Part shown: in pieces, positions 23,543-31,287 of the stretch | How the letters are laid out: each line of letters starts with the position of its first letter | Position numbering within the stretch: position 1 is the first letter of the stretch | Virus record (IMG/VR): IMGVR_UViG_3300025645_000140 | Coordinates: 1-43,703 of that record | Length of the DNA stretch: 43,703 nt | Reading direction: 5' to 3' (one strand) | DNA from: a virus | The notes under the pieces: model-generated | What the model was told of the DNA's origin: nothing | The model's input: only the letters and a program-made list of their open reading frames with translations | Database searches by the model: none | Translations under genes and position numbers: made by a program

Positions 23543-25161
23543 TAGCTTGCACTCCCGAGAAGGGTCCATATCGCTGATGCTGCTGTGGCGTCGGCAGTGA
23601 CTGGGCCTATGAAGGATAGGGCAGAACCAGCTGCTACAGTTTGAGCAGTTCCACCAGCAGTTACGAAGGTGAATGCGCCTCCAGTTCCAATCGTTATGGT
23701 TCCGATCGAGACACCGTCATCCTGAACATCAATAGCAAATGATGCTGTTGGATTTGTGTCAATATTTCCGATTGACCCTACGAAGTTGGCAGGGAAAACC
23801 AATGTACGAGCAATCATGATCTTTTCAAGGATCTGTGATGTGGTTGGTGTGGCTTCAAAGCCAGACGATACGTCGTAGAATGAGTTGGACCATTCGTGGT
23901 TGAAGTCTGTGCCATCTATTTTCGTAAGCACTTGGTTCGCAGTTCCACCTGGTTTTATCCATCCAATGTTTCTTTCAACATTGAGTCTCATCTGACATGG
24001 AGCACCGAGTGCAGCATAAACGTTGTCAGATACGGCTGGAGCAACAGTGGCATATCGAACACCAGCAGTGAGCTCAGTTTCCCAAAGTCCGGCAGTATCA
24101 TTTATACCGCCAGAGCCTGGATAACTAACTTGACATGCAGAGGTTGCTGTACCGTCTGTTCTTACAAACATGATTGCATAAGCAACACCAGCTTGTAGTG
24201 CGAGAGGTGTTGGAAATACGAATGATTGGGTACTTGTTGGGTTAACGGCTGACATCGTACCAAGCGGATGGATGATGGAAACAATATTACCTGGATTAGG
24301 TGATGTGAGTTCAGCCACTGAAACATCAATGGTTTGTGTTGGAGATGTGCTTATAAACACTTCAAGACTCTTCAAAAGAATATCAAAGAGCGGAGTGACA
24401 ATAGCACCTTTTGTTGCGTAGGCTGAGGAGCTTGTAGTGAGAGTACCATCGTTGGTTACATTGTTGCTACCAACGACAGCTACACCATCTGCTCCATCAG
24501 CTCCATCAGCGCCTGCTGCACCTGGAGCCCCATCATTTCCTGGTGCGCCGGTTTCACCTGTACCAGTCCCTGTGCTTTTTTTACCAGTAATAATGAGCCG
24601 GCCGGCTGATATTGTAGTAGTGGCCGCAAAGAACCTGATTGCATTAGCTATCTCAAGGCGGTCTTGCCACCCATCAACCTTAAACACAGTGGTGCCAGCT
24701 GCACCTGATGACCACATTCCATGTTTTGATGTGGGTGTGAGAGCTGTTCCGTGGTTCTTTATAGTGGCGAAACCAGAGTTGTTTCCACCTCCATCAACCA
24801 TGGCAAAATAGGCTTGGTCGCTGTCGTCATAGTTGTCGCTGGTGATGCCGGTGTATAGCCGCGAATATTGGTCTGTACGCCATGTTATACCAGCATCAGG
24901 GGAGAACTGATAACGCAGTTGGGAACCACCAGAGGTAATCTCAGAGTGGATATAAATTTCATCATACTGCGTCAGATCAGTTAAGACTTCTTGAGCTGTT
25001 GTCGTGATAGCTGTTGTTGCAAAGTTCTGATCGAGAATAAGCTCCCAGCCAGGAGAGACAGTGATTGGTATAGCTGGTAGGGCAGCAAGGGGAACAGTAT
25101 CTCCAACGGGGAGCTGTTGAGTCTCCCCGTTGATTAAGACCAATGGTTTTTGTTCAGCCAC
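23542..25161 (-). CDS. Tail fibre / appendage protein with collagen-like stretch, 539 aa
   Basis: GTG start (25161). Residues ~30-195 form a beta-rich head, then a collagen-like run of about nine Gly-X-Y triplets at 202-228 (GETGAPGNDGAPGAAGADG and on), a marker of trimeric phage fibres. Residues ~230-400 look like a carbohydrate-binding-type beta domain, followed by a C-terminal domain ending in AGSALSFIGPVTADATAASA, similar in style to pyocin and prophage fibre ends. Role: trimeric adsorption fibre. It overlaps the next gene by one base. Confidence 0.75.
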   Translation of the reverse strand: MAEQKPLVLINGETQQLPVGDTVPLAALPAIPITVSPGWELILDQNFATTAITTTAQEVLTDLTQYDEIYIHSEITSGGSQLRYQFSPDAGITWRTDQYSRLYTGITSDNYDDSDQAYFAMVDGGGNNSGFATIKNHGTALTPTSKHGMWSSGAAGTTVFKVDGWQDRLEIANAIRFFAATTTISAGRLIITGKKSTGTGTGETGAPGNDGAPGAAGADGADGADGVAVVGSNNVTNDGTLTTSSSAYATKGAIVTPLFDILLKSLEVFISTSPTQTIDVSVAELTSPNPGNIVSIIHPLGTMSAVNPTSTQSFVFPTPLALQAGVAYAIMFVRTDGTATSACQVSYPGSGGINDTAGLWETELTAGVRYATVAPAVSDNVYAALGAPCQMRLNVERNIGWIKPGGTANQVLTKIDGTDFNHEWSNSFYDVSSGFEATPTTSQILEKIMIARTLVFPANFVGSIGNIDTNPTASFAIDVQDDGVSIGTITIGTGGAFTFVTAGGTAQTVAAGSALSFIGPVTADATAASAIWTLLGSAS

Positions 25162-25187
25162 AAGAAGACTCCTTCATGCTTATAGGT

Positions 25188-25703
25188 TTATGCAAGAAGG
25201 ATTGGGTTACCAATTTCAACGTTGATCGAAGTTGCTGAGATGGCAACACCTAGCTTTTGCACGATAGCGCCGGTGATTGTAGGAGCAGTCCCTGTGGCGT
25301 CTCCAGCAACCTCTGCGAGGAACACATCCCCACCGACCATACCAGTGACTCCAGCACCATCGTTTGTGCCTCCGAAGTAGACTGTGGCCATCGTGGCATC
25401 CAGGTGTGTAGCCATGACAAAGCCATGAGCACGAGTACCAAGAGCAGAAGCATCTGCCAGACGACATGTGACCACGGCAGCATTGTCATAGATGTTGACA
25501 AAGTCACCGGCAGCCAGGGCGCCGTTACAGAGAATACTTGCTGTGTCTGCACCAATGCCTGTGGGCATCATAGTGGTGTCCAATTTCCCCGTAGCATCAA
25601 GAGCCGGGATCAGGTTTTCTTGACCTGCACCTCCGACTTGTGGGGCAACGGTTTCAGTGAAACCTCCAGCAGCATCATGTTTGAGAAATTTTTCACCGGC
25701 CAT
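25188..25703 (-). CDS. Virion protein, capsid-decoration / fibre-adaptor type, 171 aa
   Basis: Begins MAGEKFLKHDAAGGFTE and contains GALAAGDFVNIYDNAAVVTCRLADASALGTRAHGF (quoted part by part: AAGDFVNIYD, RLADAS, AHGFVMA), a beta-barrel module common in phage head-decoration and fibre-linked proteins. Gly/Ala-rich with no hydrophobic membrane stretch. Packed between fibre genes with 1-26-base gaps, so part of the same structure is likely. Confidence 0.65.
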   Translation of the reverse strand: MAGEKFLKHDAAGGFTETVAPQVGGAGQENLIPALDATGKLDTTMMPTGIGADTASILCNGALAAGDFVNIYDNAAVVTCRLADASALGTRAHGFVMATHLDATMATVYFGGTNDGAGVTGMVGGDVFLAEVAGDATGTAPTITGAIVQKLGVAISATSINVEIGNPILLA

Positions 25704-25704
25704 T

Positions 25705-26277
25705 TTAAGCTCCTATTGTCGGGAAAGGGTCAAAGTTAATTTGTGTTGCAGACATTGCCCAACCGATTCTTCGAACCGGTGAAGATGCACTAACTTGGGT
25801 CAATACACCAGACGCTCCAACGAAGATAGGGGCATCTGGAGTCCAAGACCACATGTTATCAGTGAGTTTCCCCGATCGAATGAGGGATACATCAGTACCT
25901 GGAGTGACTGCGACTTTAGTTACACCTGCATATCGTTCCAGGCTTGGCTGTGTTGGTTCACAGTAGAGCCCGTCTCCCGTCACTGCCCGGTACAAGGATA
26001 AATTGGTTGCAGCTGTCACAACGACATCCACGGTCGCTGAAGCGATAACGTTTGGATTTATGTTGTTTGCCGTGTGTGGACCGATGTCTACGGTGAAGAC
26101 TTCGATCTCCATGTCGACAGAGAAATCTGTGGTGGTGTTCAGTTCAAGAGTGAACTCAGTGTTGGCATCAGCCTCGATGAAGAAATCGAGCTGGTTGTCC
26201 GCAGTCGTTTCAACTGTCAGCTGAGACGCAATTGACTCTTCAACGTTGAGCTCAAAGAGTGGGACAAAATCTACCAT
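25705..26277 (-). CDS. Virion appendage protein with VPLFELN / IGPHTANN modules, 190 aa
   Basis: The N-terminus VPLFELNVEESIASQL and the VDIGPHTANNIN segment are shared, slightly diverged, with the 106-aa gene at 30172. Residues ~15-65 are Thr/Val/Glu-rich strand repeats (QLTVETTADNQLDFFIEAD and on). The C-terminal ~90 residues form another beta module (LYRAVTGDGLYCEPTQPSLE). It is one of a set of mix-and-match modules in this block; function is inferred from neighbours. Confidence 0.6.
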   Translation of the reverse strand: MVDFVPLFELNVEESIASQLTVETTADNQLDFFIEADANTEFTLELNTTTDFSVDMEIEVFTVDIGPHTANNINPNVIASATVDVVVTAATNLSLYRAVTGDGLYCEPTQPSLERYAGVTKVAVTPGTDVSLIRSGKLTDNMWSWTPDAPIFVGASGVLTQVSASSPVRRIGWAMSATQINFDPFPTIGA

Positions 26278-26778
26278 TTAAGTCCCCTGTGTTTGAGCAT
26301 TCGATGCACGAGCGTGATCACGAGCAGTTTCAATAGTGGTTCGATCAGCATCAGTGAATGTACCACCACCGGTGTTTACAGTGACCACTTCAGTAGAAGG
26401 TGGAGGCTCATATGAGATTTTGAGAATAGTATCCAACGGAGTAAGGGGTGTAATATCAATCAGGGAAATACCTGAAAGTCCCTCATCACTGAGCAATTCG
26501 CCTGTGATAGTGATGGAAGCAGTCTCATCAAACGGAGTAATACGAGTCCCACCAAGAAGGCGGAGTGCTCGACCTGTTGTCTTTCCACCACCTTTGTCGA
26601 TCAAAGGGAGAGCTTCACAGAATAGATCATACTTACGCAGATTTTCGTCCAACCGTCGAAGGTTACGGACTTCTGTGTAAATATCATCAACTGGGTTCCA
26701 TGTGACGATCCCAGACAGGAGGTAAATTATCCTGTTGGGACCGTCAATGTAATCAATCACAGGTGAGGCCACTGACAT
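26278..26778 (-). CDS. Virion appendage protein, paralogous N-terminal module, 166 aa
   Basis: Starts ...VIDYIDGPNRIIYLLSG and contains NLRRLDENLRKYDLF, nearly the same motif as RRVDEDLRKYDRW in the 491-aa gene just upstream, in the same relative place after a short beta region. A conserved GGTRITPFDETASITITGE strand set and a Thr/Gly-rich tail follow. The shared motif suggests two proteins assembling at equivalent positions. Confidence 0.6.
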   Translation of the reverse strand: MSVASPVIDYIDGPNRIIYLLSGIVTWNPVDDIYTEVRNLRRLDENLRKYDLFCEALPLIDKGGGKTTGRALRLLGGTRITPFDETASITITGELLSDEGLSGISLIDITPLTPLDTILKISYEPPPSTEVVTVNTGGGTFTDADRTTIETARDHARASNAQTQGT

Positions 26779-26793
26779 AATCAGTTTCCCTTC

Positions 26794-28269
26794 TTATACG
26801 TTAGTCTCGGTAGGCGGCACACAAGATGCAGTGATGATTGCAGTACGAGACATGGTGAAAATGGTCTTAGCCTGAGCTACGCCACCATCACCTTCGCATT
26901 GGAAGACCACATCTTTATCAGTACCTGCTGTACCCCCGACAGTGTCACCGTCGTAGTCATGAGCCCAGATAATACGGTTGACGTTGTGATCAGCCAGTAC
27001 GTTACCTTTGACCGAAGCAGCCAGAGCATCAACAACTGTGACAGCACCTGCTGTGTTGAAGGCTGAGAGGTAGTGTGCGTGATACCAAGCATTTGTATCA
27101 GCAACTGCACCAGCACCAACTGTGACTTCGTTTTGTACGTTAAAGGGGCGAGTTTTTGAAGCAGCAGCATCATCGATAAATACAATCCGTTGTTCATCTG
27201 CTGTTGGAATATTTTCGATAAACAGACCCAGTGCATCAGCACCAGATTGAGTGACGATTTGACCAGCACCGTTATATGAGTACCAGGTTTCAACTCGCTT
27301 ACCATTGGTGATTGTGATTGCACCAGTGTCGATGTCATCATCAGTCTGAGCCAGAGCATCAAGAAATGCTACACACTCGTTCAATGTACCGCTGGCTGTG
27401 TTGTTGAGAACCCAAGTAAAGTCGCCATCGGCTTCGTTAAATCCTGTTTCAGTTTGAGGAGCAGCGAGTTTCTCCAGAGTCATACCTGTCCAAGGAGCAA
27501 TTTGAGTGCCACCGTAAACATCGGCTAGAGCAAATGCACCAGTCGTTAGGTGAGCTGTCTCGTTAACAGCAAAACCTGTGGAGTATGGACCAAGTTCCGC
27601 AATACCCAGATCGGTTGTTGTTTCTTTCCGGTCGTAGTTTTGACCAAAAGTACGAATTGAAACCGCCTGGTATGTACGAGTGTCGAAGTCACCTGCTGTT
27701 GCATCTGATGGAGTATTGGCTGTTGAACCAAACACCTGAACAGCTTCATCAAATTGACCAAGTTTAGCAAAGTTAACTGGAGAACTACCTACACTTAGCT
27801 GGTAGTATGGCTGAGAGGTTGCTTCGATGTTTGAGAGCCCTTTGTCACCAAAGTAAATTCGGTCAACACCACCATCGGTAGCAAACTCAGTCCATCCAGA
27901 GCTTCGCAGAATGTTACGATCTGCTGCTGTAGATGGTTTCCGTGAGTTCACAAAAGCGTAAGCTCCAGCAAACTTAAACGATGCGTCTGTCCAACGGTCA
28001 TACTTCCGAAGATCCTCGTCAACACGACGTTCTTGGTTTTCAAAAGCGTAAGCAGCTTCAAAACGAATACCCAAGGTTTCATCAAGCGGGTTAGCTTCCA
28101 AACCAGAACCTAGATCAACTGAGGCCAGTTCCTGGACAGTGATGAATTCCATCAATCCAGTGACTTTGTTGAAATAGACGTTACCGTCTGGGGATCCAGC
28201 TCGTCCATCAGTGGACTGAACCAGCATTGTGCTGTAGTTTGACAGGTCGATAAGTTGTGCTGTAGCCAT
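26794..28269 (-). CDS. Large virion appendage protein, 491 aa
   Basis: Beta-rich, no signal or membrane segment. The N-terminal ~50 residues describe a fibre-like start (STDGRAGSPDGNVYFNKVTG, LMEFITVQELASVDLG), followed by ERRVDEDLRKYDRW shared with the next gene. The middle has repetitive strands with many aromatic residues; the C-terminal half contains regular loop-rich units ending in a compact domain. Role probably structural in the adsorption apparatus; no enzyme motif seen. Confidence 0.65.
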   Translation of the reverse strand: MATAQLIDLSNYSTMLVQSTDGRAGSPDGNVYFNKVTGLMEFITVQELASVDLGSGLEANPLDETLGIRFEAAYAFENQERRVDEDLRKYDRWTDASFKFAGAYAFVNSRKPSTAADRNILRSSGWTEFATDGGVDRIYFGDKGLSNIEATSQPYYQLSVGSSPVNFAKLGQFDEAVQVFGSTANTPSDATAGDFDTRTYQAVSIRTFGQNYDRKETTTDLGIAELGPYSTGFAVNETAHLTTGAFALADVYGGTQIAPWTGMTLEKLAAPQTETGFNEADGDFTWVLNNTASGTLNECVAFLDALAQTDDDIDTGAITITNGKRVETWYSYNGAGQIVTQSGADALGLFIENIPTADEQRIVFIDDAAASKTRPFNVQNEVTVGAGAVADTNAWYHAHYLSAFNTAGAVTVVDALAASVKGNVLADHNVNRIIWAHDYDGDTVGGTAGTDKDVVFQCEGDGGVAQAKTIFTMSRTAIITASCVPPTETNV

Positions 28270-28272
28270 CTG

Positions 28273-28608
28273 TTAGTCTCCTTTTGATTCGCCCAGGGTC
28301 ATCCGGAGCTTTAAGTTTTCAACCTCAGTTTTCAATTTGTGGTTTTCTTGCTGTAGTTCCTGTATTGCATTGGACGCAGCAAGTCGATGATTATGTTCTC
28401 CCACTTCCATACCATGAGCATATGCAAGCTTCTCAAATTCCCGACCAAAGTGGATGACTCTCATGGCCTCGAAGTCTTTGAGACAGGATGGCAGTCGAGA
28501 GATCTCAACGCCTGTGCTATCAACGATAACCCATTCGTTGTCGTTTTGGTTTATAGCCCATTGTCCTTGGGCATGTTGTAAAGGGAGATTTGTGAATAAA
28601 TTCGTCAT
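28273..28608 (-). CDS. Coiled-coil protein, possible fibre chaperone, 111 aa
   Basis: ATGA overlap with the fibre gene upstream. A globular N-terminal part (QWAINQNDNEWVIVDSTG, LKDFEAMRVIHFGREFEKLA) is followed by a Glu/Leu/Lys coiled coil (~78-105). Small coiled-coil proteins directly downstream of fibre genes often act as assembly chaperones, so that is a reasonable guess; it could also be a minor virion part. Confidence 0.6.
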   Translation of the reverse strand: MTNLFTNLPLQHAQGQWAINQNDNEWVIVDSTGVEISRLPSCLKDFEAMRVIHFGREFEKLAYAHGMEVGEHNHRLAASNAIQELQQENHKLKTEVENLKLRMTLGESKGD

Positions 28609-30164
28609 TGGTTGCTTTCTTTTACTAAGTTGAGTGTTCTGGTCACGTCTGAGACGCCCAGAGAGACCGTTTCAATATATTCAATGTATCCAGCTGCGAT
28701 GATCTGAATCACACCTGTGTTTGGTGTCCCTGTTGTATAGACTTGTGTGGACAATGTAGCAGATTCTTCACCATCCAGTTCAGTTGTATAAAGCTTTCCT
28801 GAAGCGGGATCGTCAATGCCTAATCTCCACTCGTATCCGGTGATTGCAGGGTTGACTGTGAAAGTCAGCGTTTTCAGCCCGACTACCACATTAACAGTGC
28901 CTAGCCCGACGTTGTGAACAGTGGGGGTTGATGCACCAGGTTGTACATTAATGGTCAAGGTAAAGCCAGAATCCACATCTACGAGGATGGTCTCATTTCC
29001 TGTGGTTCCATCTGTAGCAGCGTAACCGGTGTCTGTGTTGTCCCAGTTCAAAGATTGACTTGAAGCAATGTTACCCAAATCCACTGCGTAGCCTGTGCCG
29101 GCAGAAGTGAATACACATTTTGTCACTAAATTAAGATTCCCGGTGACCAAAGCAGATGTGCTTGGGCAGCCAGTGAATGCACATGTGGTTAAAGTGGCGC
29201 CATTCGCTGTAACAGTACCAGCTTCAATCCAACGACATTGACCGAATGTTGCACCTGTTCCCAAGATTGTGGGACCAAAACCAATAAAACCACAGTTGGT
29301 TAGCAGAGCTGTTGCAGCAGATGTCAGCATTTCAAATCGACCTGGGTTGTTAGTACCAAGTGCGTTGAAATTTACGTTTGTAAGGGTCAGAATACTTGAT
29401 GCGTTTTCAAGAAGAATTTCTGTGAAATCTGTAAGTGAGTGAATTGTATCTAAAATATTGATATTGGTGTTCGTATCCAAGAACTCACAGGGAGTACCTG
29501 CACTACCAATGCGTATTTTGCCTTGTAGGTTATACCCACCACCAACGCTTTGAAAAATACCTTCTGATGTTGACTCATCATCTGTTGAGATTCCTAAGAA
29601 GGTAGCCTCTGGGTCTGCGCCTGTACCGTTTAGGATGTCATATCCTGTTCCGATACGTGCTCCGTCACAGGCAAAGTTTGCAAATTTTGCTGATGCTGTG
29701 ATGTTTGCTCCACCTCCAATTTGAGATGGAGTGGTTCCAGGGGATCCTTCAAGAGTTCGCAGATTTGATAAAGCTGTGTTTACAAATCGAACGGCATATG
29801 GCTGCATACCTCCTCGTGGGAGTGTATCAACACCGTTAAGGTGGAACTTCACAAAGGCATTGGTGGAATCACCAATACACATGACAATTCCACGGTTGTT
29901 TCTGGTAGCAGCTAGACCAGGAGTTCCAACAATAATCCATTCAAAAAAGTGGTCATTGGCTCCAATTGTAAAGTTTGCTCCATTGTCATATAGAAAACCC
30001 TTTTCAGCAGCAGATACCTGCTTATCAACAGCGTTTGTTCCTTCAATTGCATAGTCTGAACCAACGCCAAGACCACCAGCACCACCACCGTAAGCTGAGA
30101 CACCTGTGGTGCTCTCAAACAGATAGATGTCAGCAAGATCGGAGGTATATGTTGCAGCTACCAT
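28605..30164 (-). CDS. Beta-helix-like fibre / tail-spike protein, 519 aa
   Basis: Long series of short Asn/Thr/Cys-containing strands (residues ~210-390: LTNVNFNALGTNN, LLTNCGFIGFG, LTTCAFTGCPSTSAL, LVTKCVFTSAG) at near-regular spacing, typical of right-handed parallel beta-helices in tail spikes. The last ~110 residues form Ig-like strands (TLTFTVNPAITGYEWRLGI). No clear catalytic pair for depolymerase activity can be picked by eye. Probable trimeric adsorption protein. Confidence 0.7.
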   Translation of the reverse strand: MVAATYTSDLADIYLFESTTGVSAYGGGAGGLGVGSDYAIEGTNAVDKQVSAAEKGFLYDNGANFTIGANDHFFEWIIVGTPGLAATRNNRGIVMCIGDSTNAFVKFHLNGVDTLPRGGMQPYAVRFVNTALSNLRTLEGSPGTTPSQIGGGANITASAKFANFACDGARIGTGYDILNGTGADPEATFLGISTDDESTSEGIFQSVGGGYNLQGKIRIGSAGTPCEFLDTNTNINILDTIHSLTDFTEILLENASSILTLTNVNFNALGTNNPGRFEMLTSAATALLTNCGFIGFGPTILGTGATFGQCRWIEAGTVTANGATLTTCAFTGCPSTSALVTGNLNLVTKCVFTSAGTGYAVDLGNIASSQSLNWDNTDTGYAATDGTTGNETILVDVDSGFTLTINVQPGASTPTVHNVGLGTVNVVVGLKTLTFTVNPAITGYEWRLGIDDPASGKLYTTELDGEESATLSTQVYTTGTPNTGVIQIIAAGYIEYIETVSLGVSDVTRTLNLVKESNQ

Positions 30165-30171
30165 TTTTCAC

Positions 30172-30492
30172 CTATGGGTAAGTCAGAGAGGCTCGTGTTG
30201 TCCAAGCATCAGTTATGTTTGCAACTCCAGAATTATTAGCCACCGTGGCATCTGAAGTTAGTGCAGTCAGGCGTACCTGTCGGCGTATCATCCATCCCCC
30301 ATTTACAGTAGTCCAACCGAAATAGAAATAAACCGAATCAGCGTCATCTATATAATCTGGGCTGGCCAGAAAACCGGATCCTCCACTACCAAGATTATTG
30401 GCTGTGTGTGGTCCTATCTCGACGACAAACTCATTCGACCCTACAGAGTCAAGATGGATTTCAAACAATGGAGAGAATTTATTAGAAGCCAT
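30172..30492 (-). CDS. Small virion module protein, 106 aa
   Basis: SPLFEIHLD at the start and VEIGPHTANNLGSGG in the middle repeat modules of the 190-aa gene at 25705. The C-terminal part (VYFYFGWTTVNGGWMIRRQVR, split here as YFGWTTVNGGW and IRRQVR, then ATVANNSG) is a beta unit seen in several phage structural proteins. One-base spacing to its upstream neighbour. Likely a connector or tip subunit. Confidence 0.6.
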   Translation of the reverse strand: MASNKFSPLFEIHLDSVGSNEFVVEIGPHTANNLGSGGSGFLASPDYIDDADSVYFYFGWTTVNGGWMIRRQVRLTALTSDATVANNSGVANITDAWTTRASLTYP

Positions 30493-31008
30493 TTAGGACT
30501 CCCGAAGGTCGACATAGAATGTTTTGGAGGAACGTTTACCTAAGCCAGGAATGTCAAAGCGGATGTCTGCATCCAGAAGACGCTTCTTCCATGCAGCAGT
30601 GAGTGTAGAATCCCTGGACAATCGGAATTGGCCCAGTGGCTCATTGACCATGGTTACAACCAGAGTATCTTCGACTGCGTCACACCAGCTCAATTCAGAG
30701 GTGATGGTCCAGCCTGTAATATCCACAACGATAGCAGCGTCATAAGCTGCTTGGTCGATTACTATCTGAGCTGCTGTTGCGTCATAGGCTGCCTGAGCAT
30801 CAGTCTCATCTTGTGCCACATAAGGGATTGCAGCGATCGCAGCATCCAGGGTGGCCTGGTCAAGTACCAACTGAGCTTGAGAAGCTGTCAGTGTAGCCAG
30901 AGCTGCAAGAGCACCGACTGAGTTCTTGTTCTTGACTGTCATGTCGTGAAGGAAGTCATCACCACGTTTGAAGGGTATGACTTTTTTATCACTCGAAATG
31001 GTTGCCAT
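30493..31008 (-). CDS. Virion baseplate/fibre-type beta domain interrupted by a coiled coil, 171 aa
   Basis: N-terminal ~30 residues (KVIPFKRGDDFLHDMTVKNK) and residues ~98-171 (VDITGWTITSELSW ... LGQFRLSRDSTLTAAWKK ... TFYVDLRES) together fit one Ig-like / BppU-N-type phage domain. Between them lies a ~65-residue Ala/Gln/Asp-rich helical insert with two similar halves (VLDQATLDAAIAA and VIDQAAYDAAIVV), probably a coiled-coil arm. First gene of the virion block, following the terminator at 31070-31115. Confidence 0.65.
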   Translation of the reverse strand: MATISSDKKVIPFKRGDDFLHDMTVKNKNSVGALAALATLTASQAQLVLDQATLDAAIAAIPYVAQDETDAQAAYDATAAQIVIDQAAYDAAIVVDITGWTITSELSWCDAVEDTLVVTMVNEPLGQFRLSRDSTLTAAWKKRLLDADIRFDIPGLGKRSSKTFYVDLRES

Positions 31009-31069
31009 TTTGTATCTTCTCCAAAAGTGGGTATTTTTTTCGGTGTAACACGAAAGAAGGATATGACGC

Positions 31070-31115
31070 TAGTCAAGAAAGAAAAGACACGAAATCCGAA
31101 GATTCCGTGTCTTTT
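31070..31115 (-). terminator. Rho-independent terminator between nucleotide genes and fibre block
   Basis: AAAAGACACG (31082-31091) pairs with CGTGTCTTTT (31106-31115), with an inner AATC-CGAA-GATT stem; TTTTCTTTCTT follows on the minus strand. It follows the 54-aa gene by eight bases, so the virion block should be a separate transcription unit; its promoter would lie in 31009-31069. Confidence 0.85.
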
Positions 31116-31122
31116 GGTTTTG

Positions 31123-31287
31123 TCAGACGATATCGCACTGAGTGAACTCATATCCGCTGGAGTCAATTTCGACTCCACCGGTTTCCTCCATCTCTTTTTC
31201 AGCCTTATCTATGGCTTCTTGTGCTGTCTTCGCCTGGACCGTTACCTGATAGGTAACGATTGTCTCAAACTGGACTTTATACTTCAC
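31123..31287 (-). CDS. Small hypothetical protein, 54 aa
   Basis: GTG start at 31287 inside the end of the thyX gene (11-base overlap). It begins MKYKVQFETIVTYQVTVQA and continues KTAQEAIDKAEKEMEE, a strand-then-helix pattern common in small phage proteins of the beta-alpha type. No ATG is available; the GTG start and coupling make it credible. Last gene before the terminator. Confidence 0.6.
   Translation of the reverse strand: MKYKVQFETIVTYQVTVQAKTAQEAIDKAEKEMEETGGVEIDSSGYEFTQCDIV

Noticed and set aside
22925-25161. Possible depolymerase or lysin activity in the fibre block
   Set aside because: No catalytic pair or triad can be picked out by eye; only structural folds are suggested.
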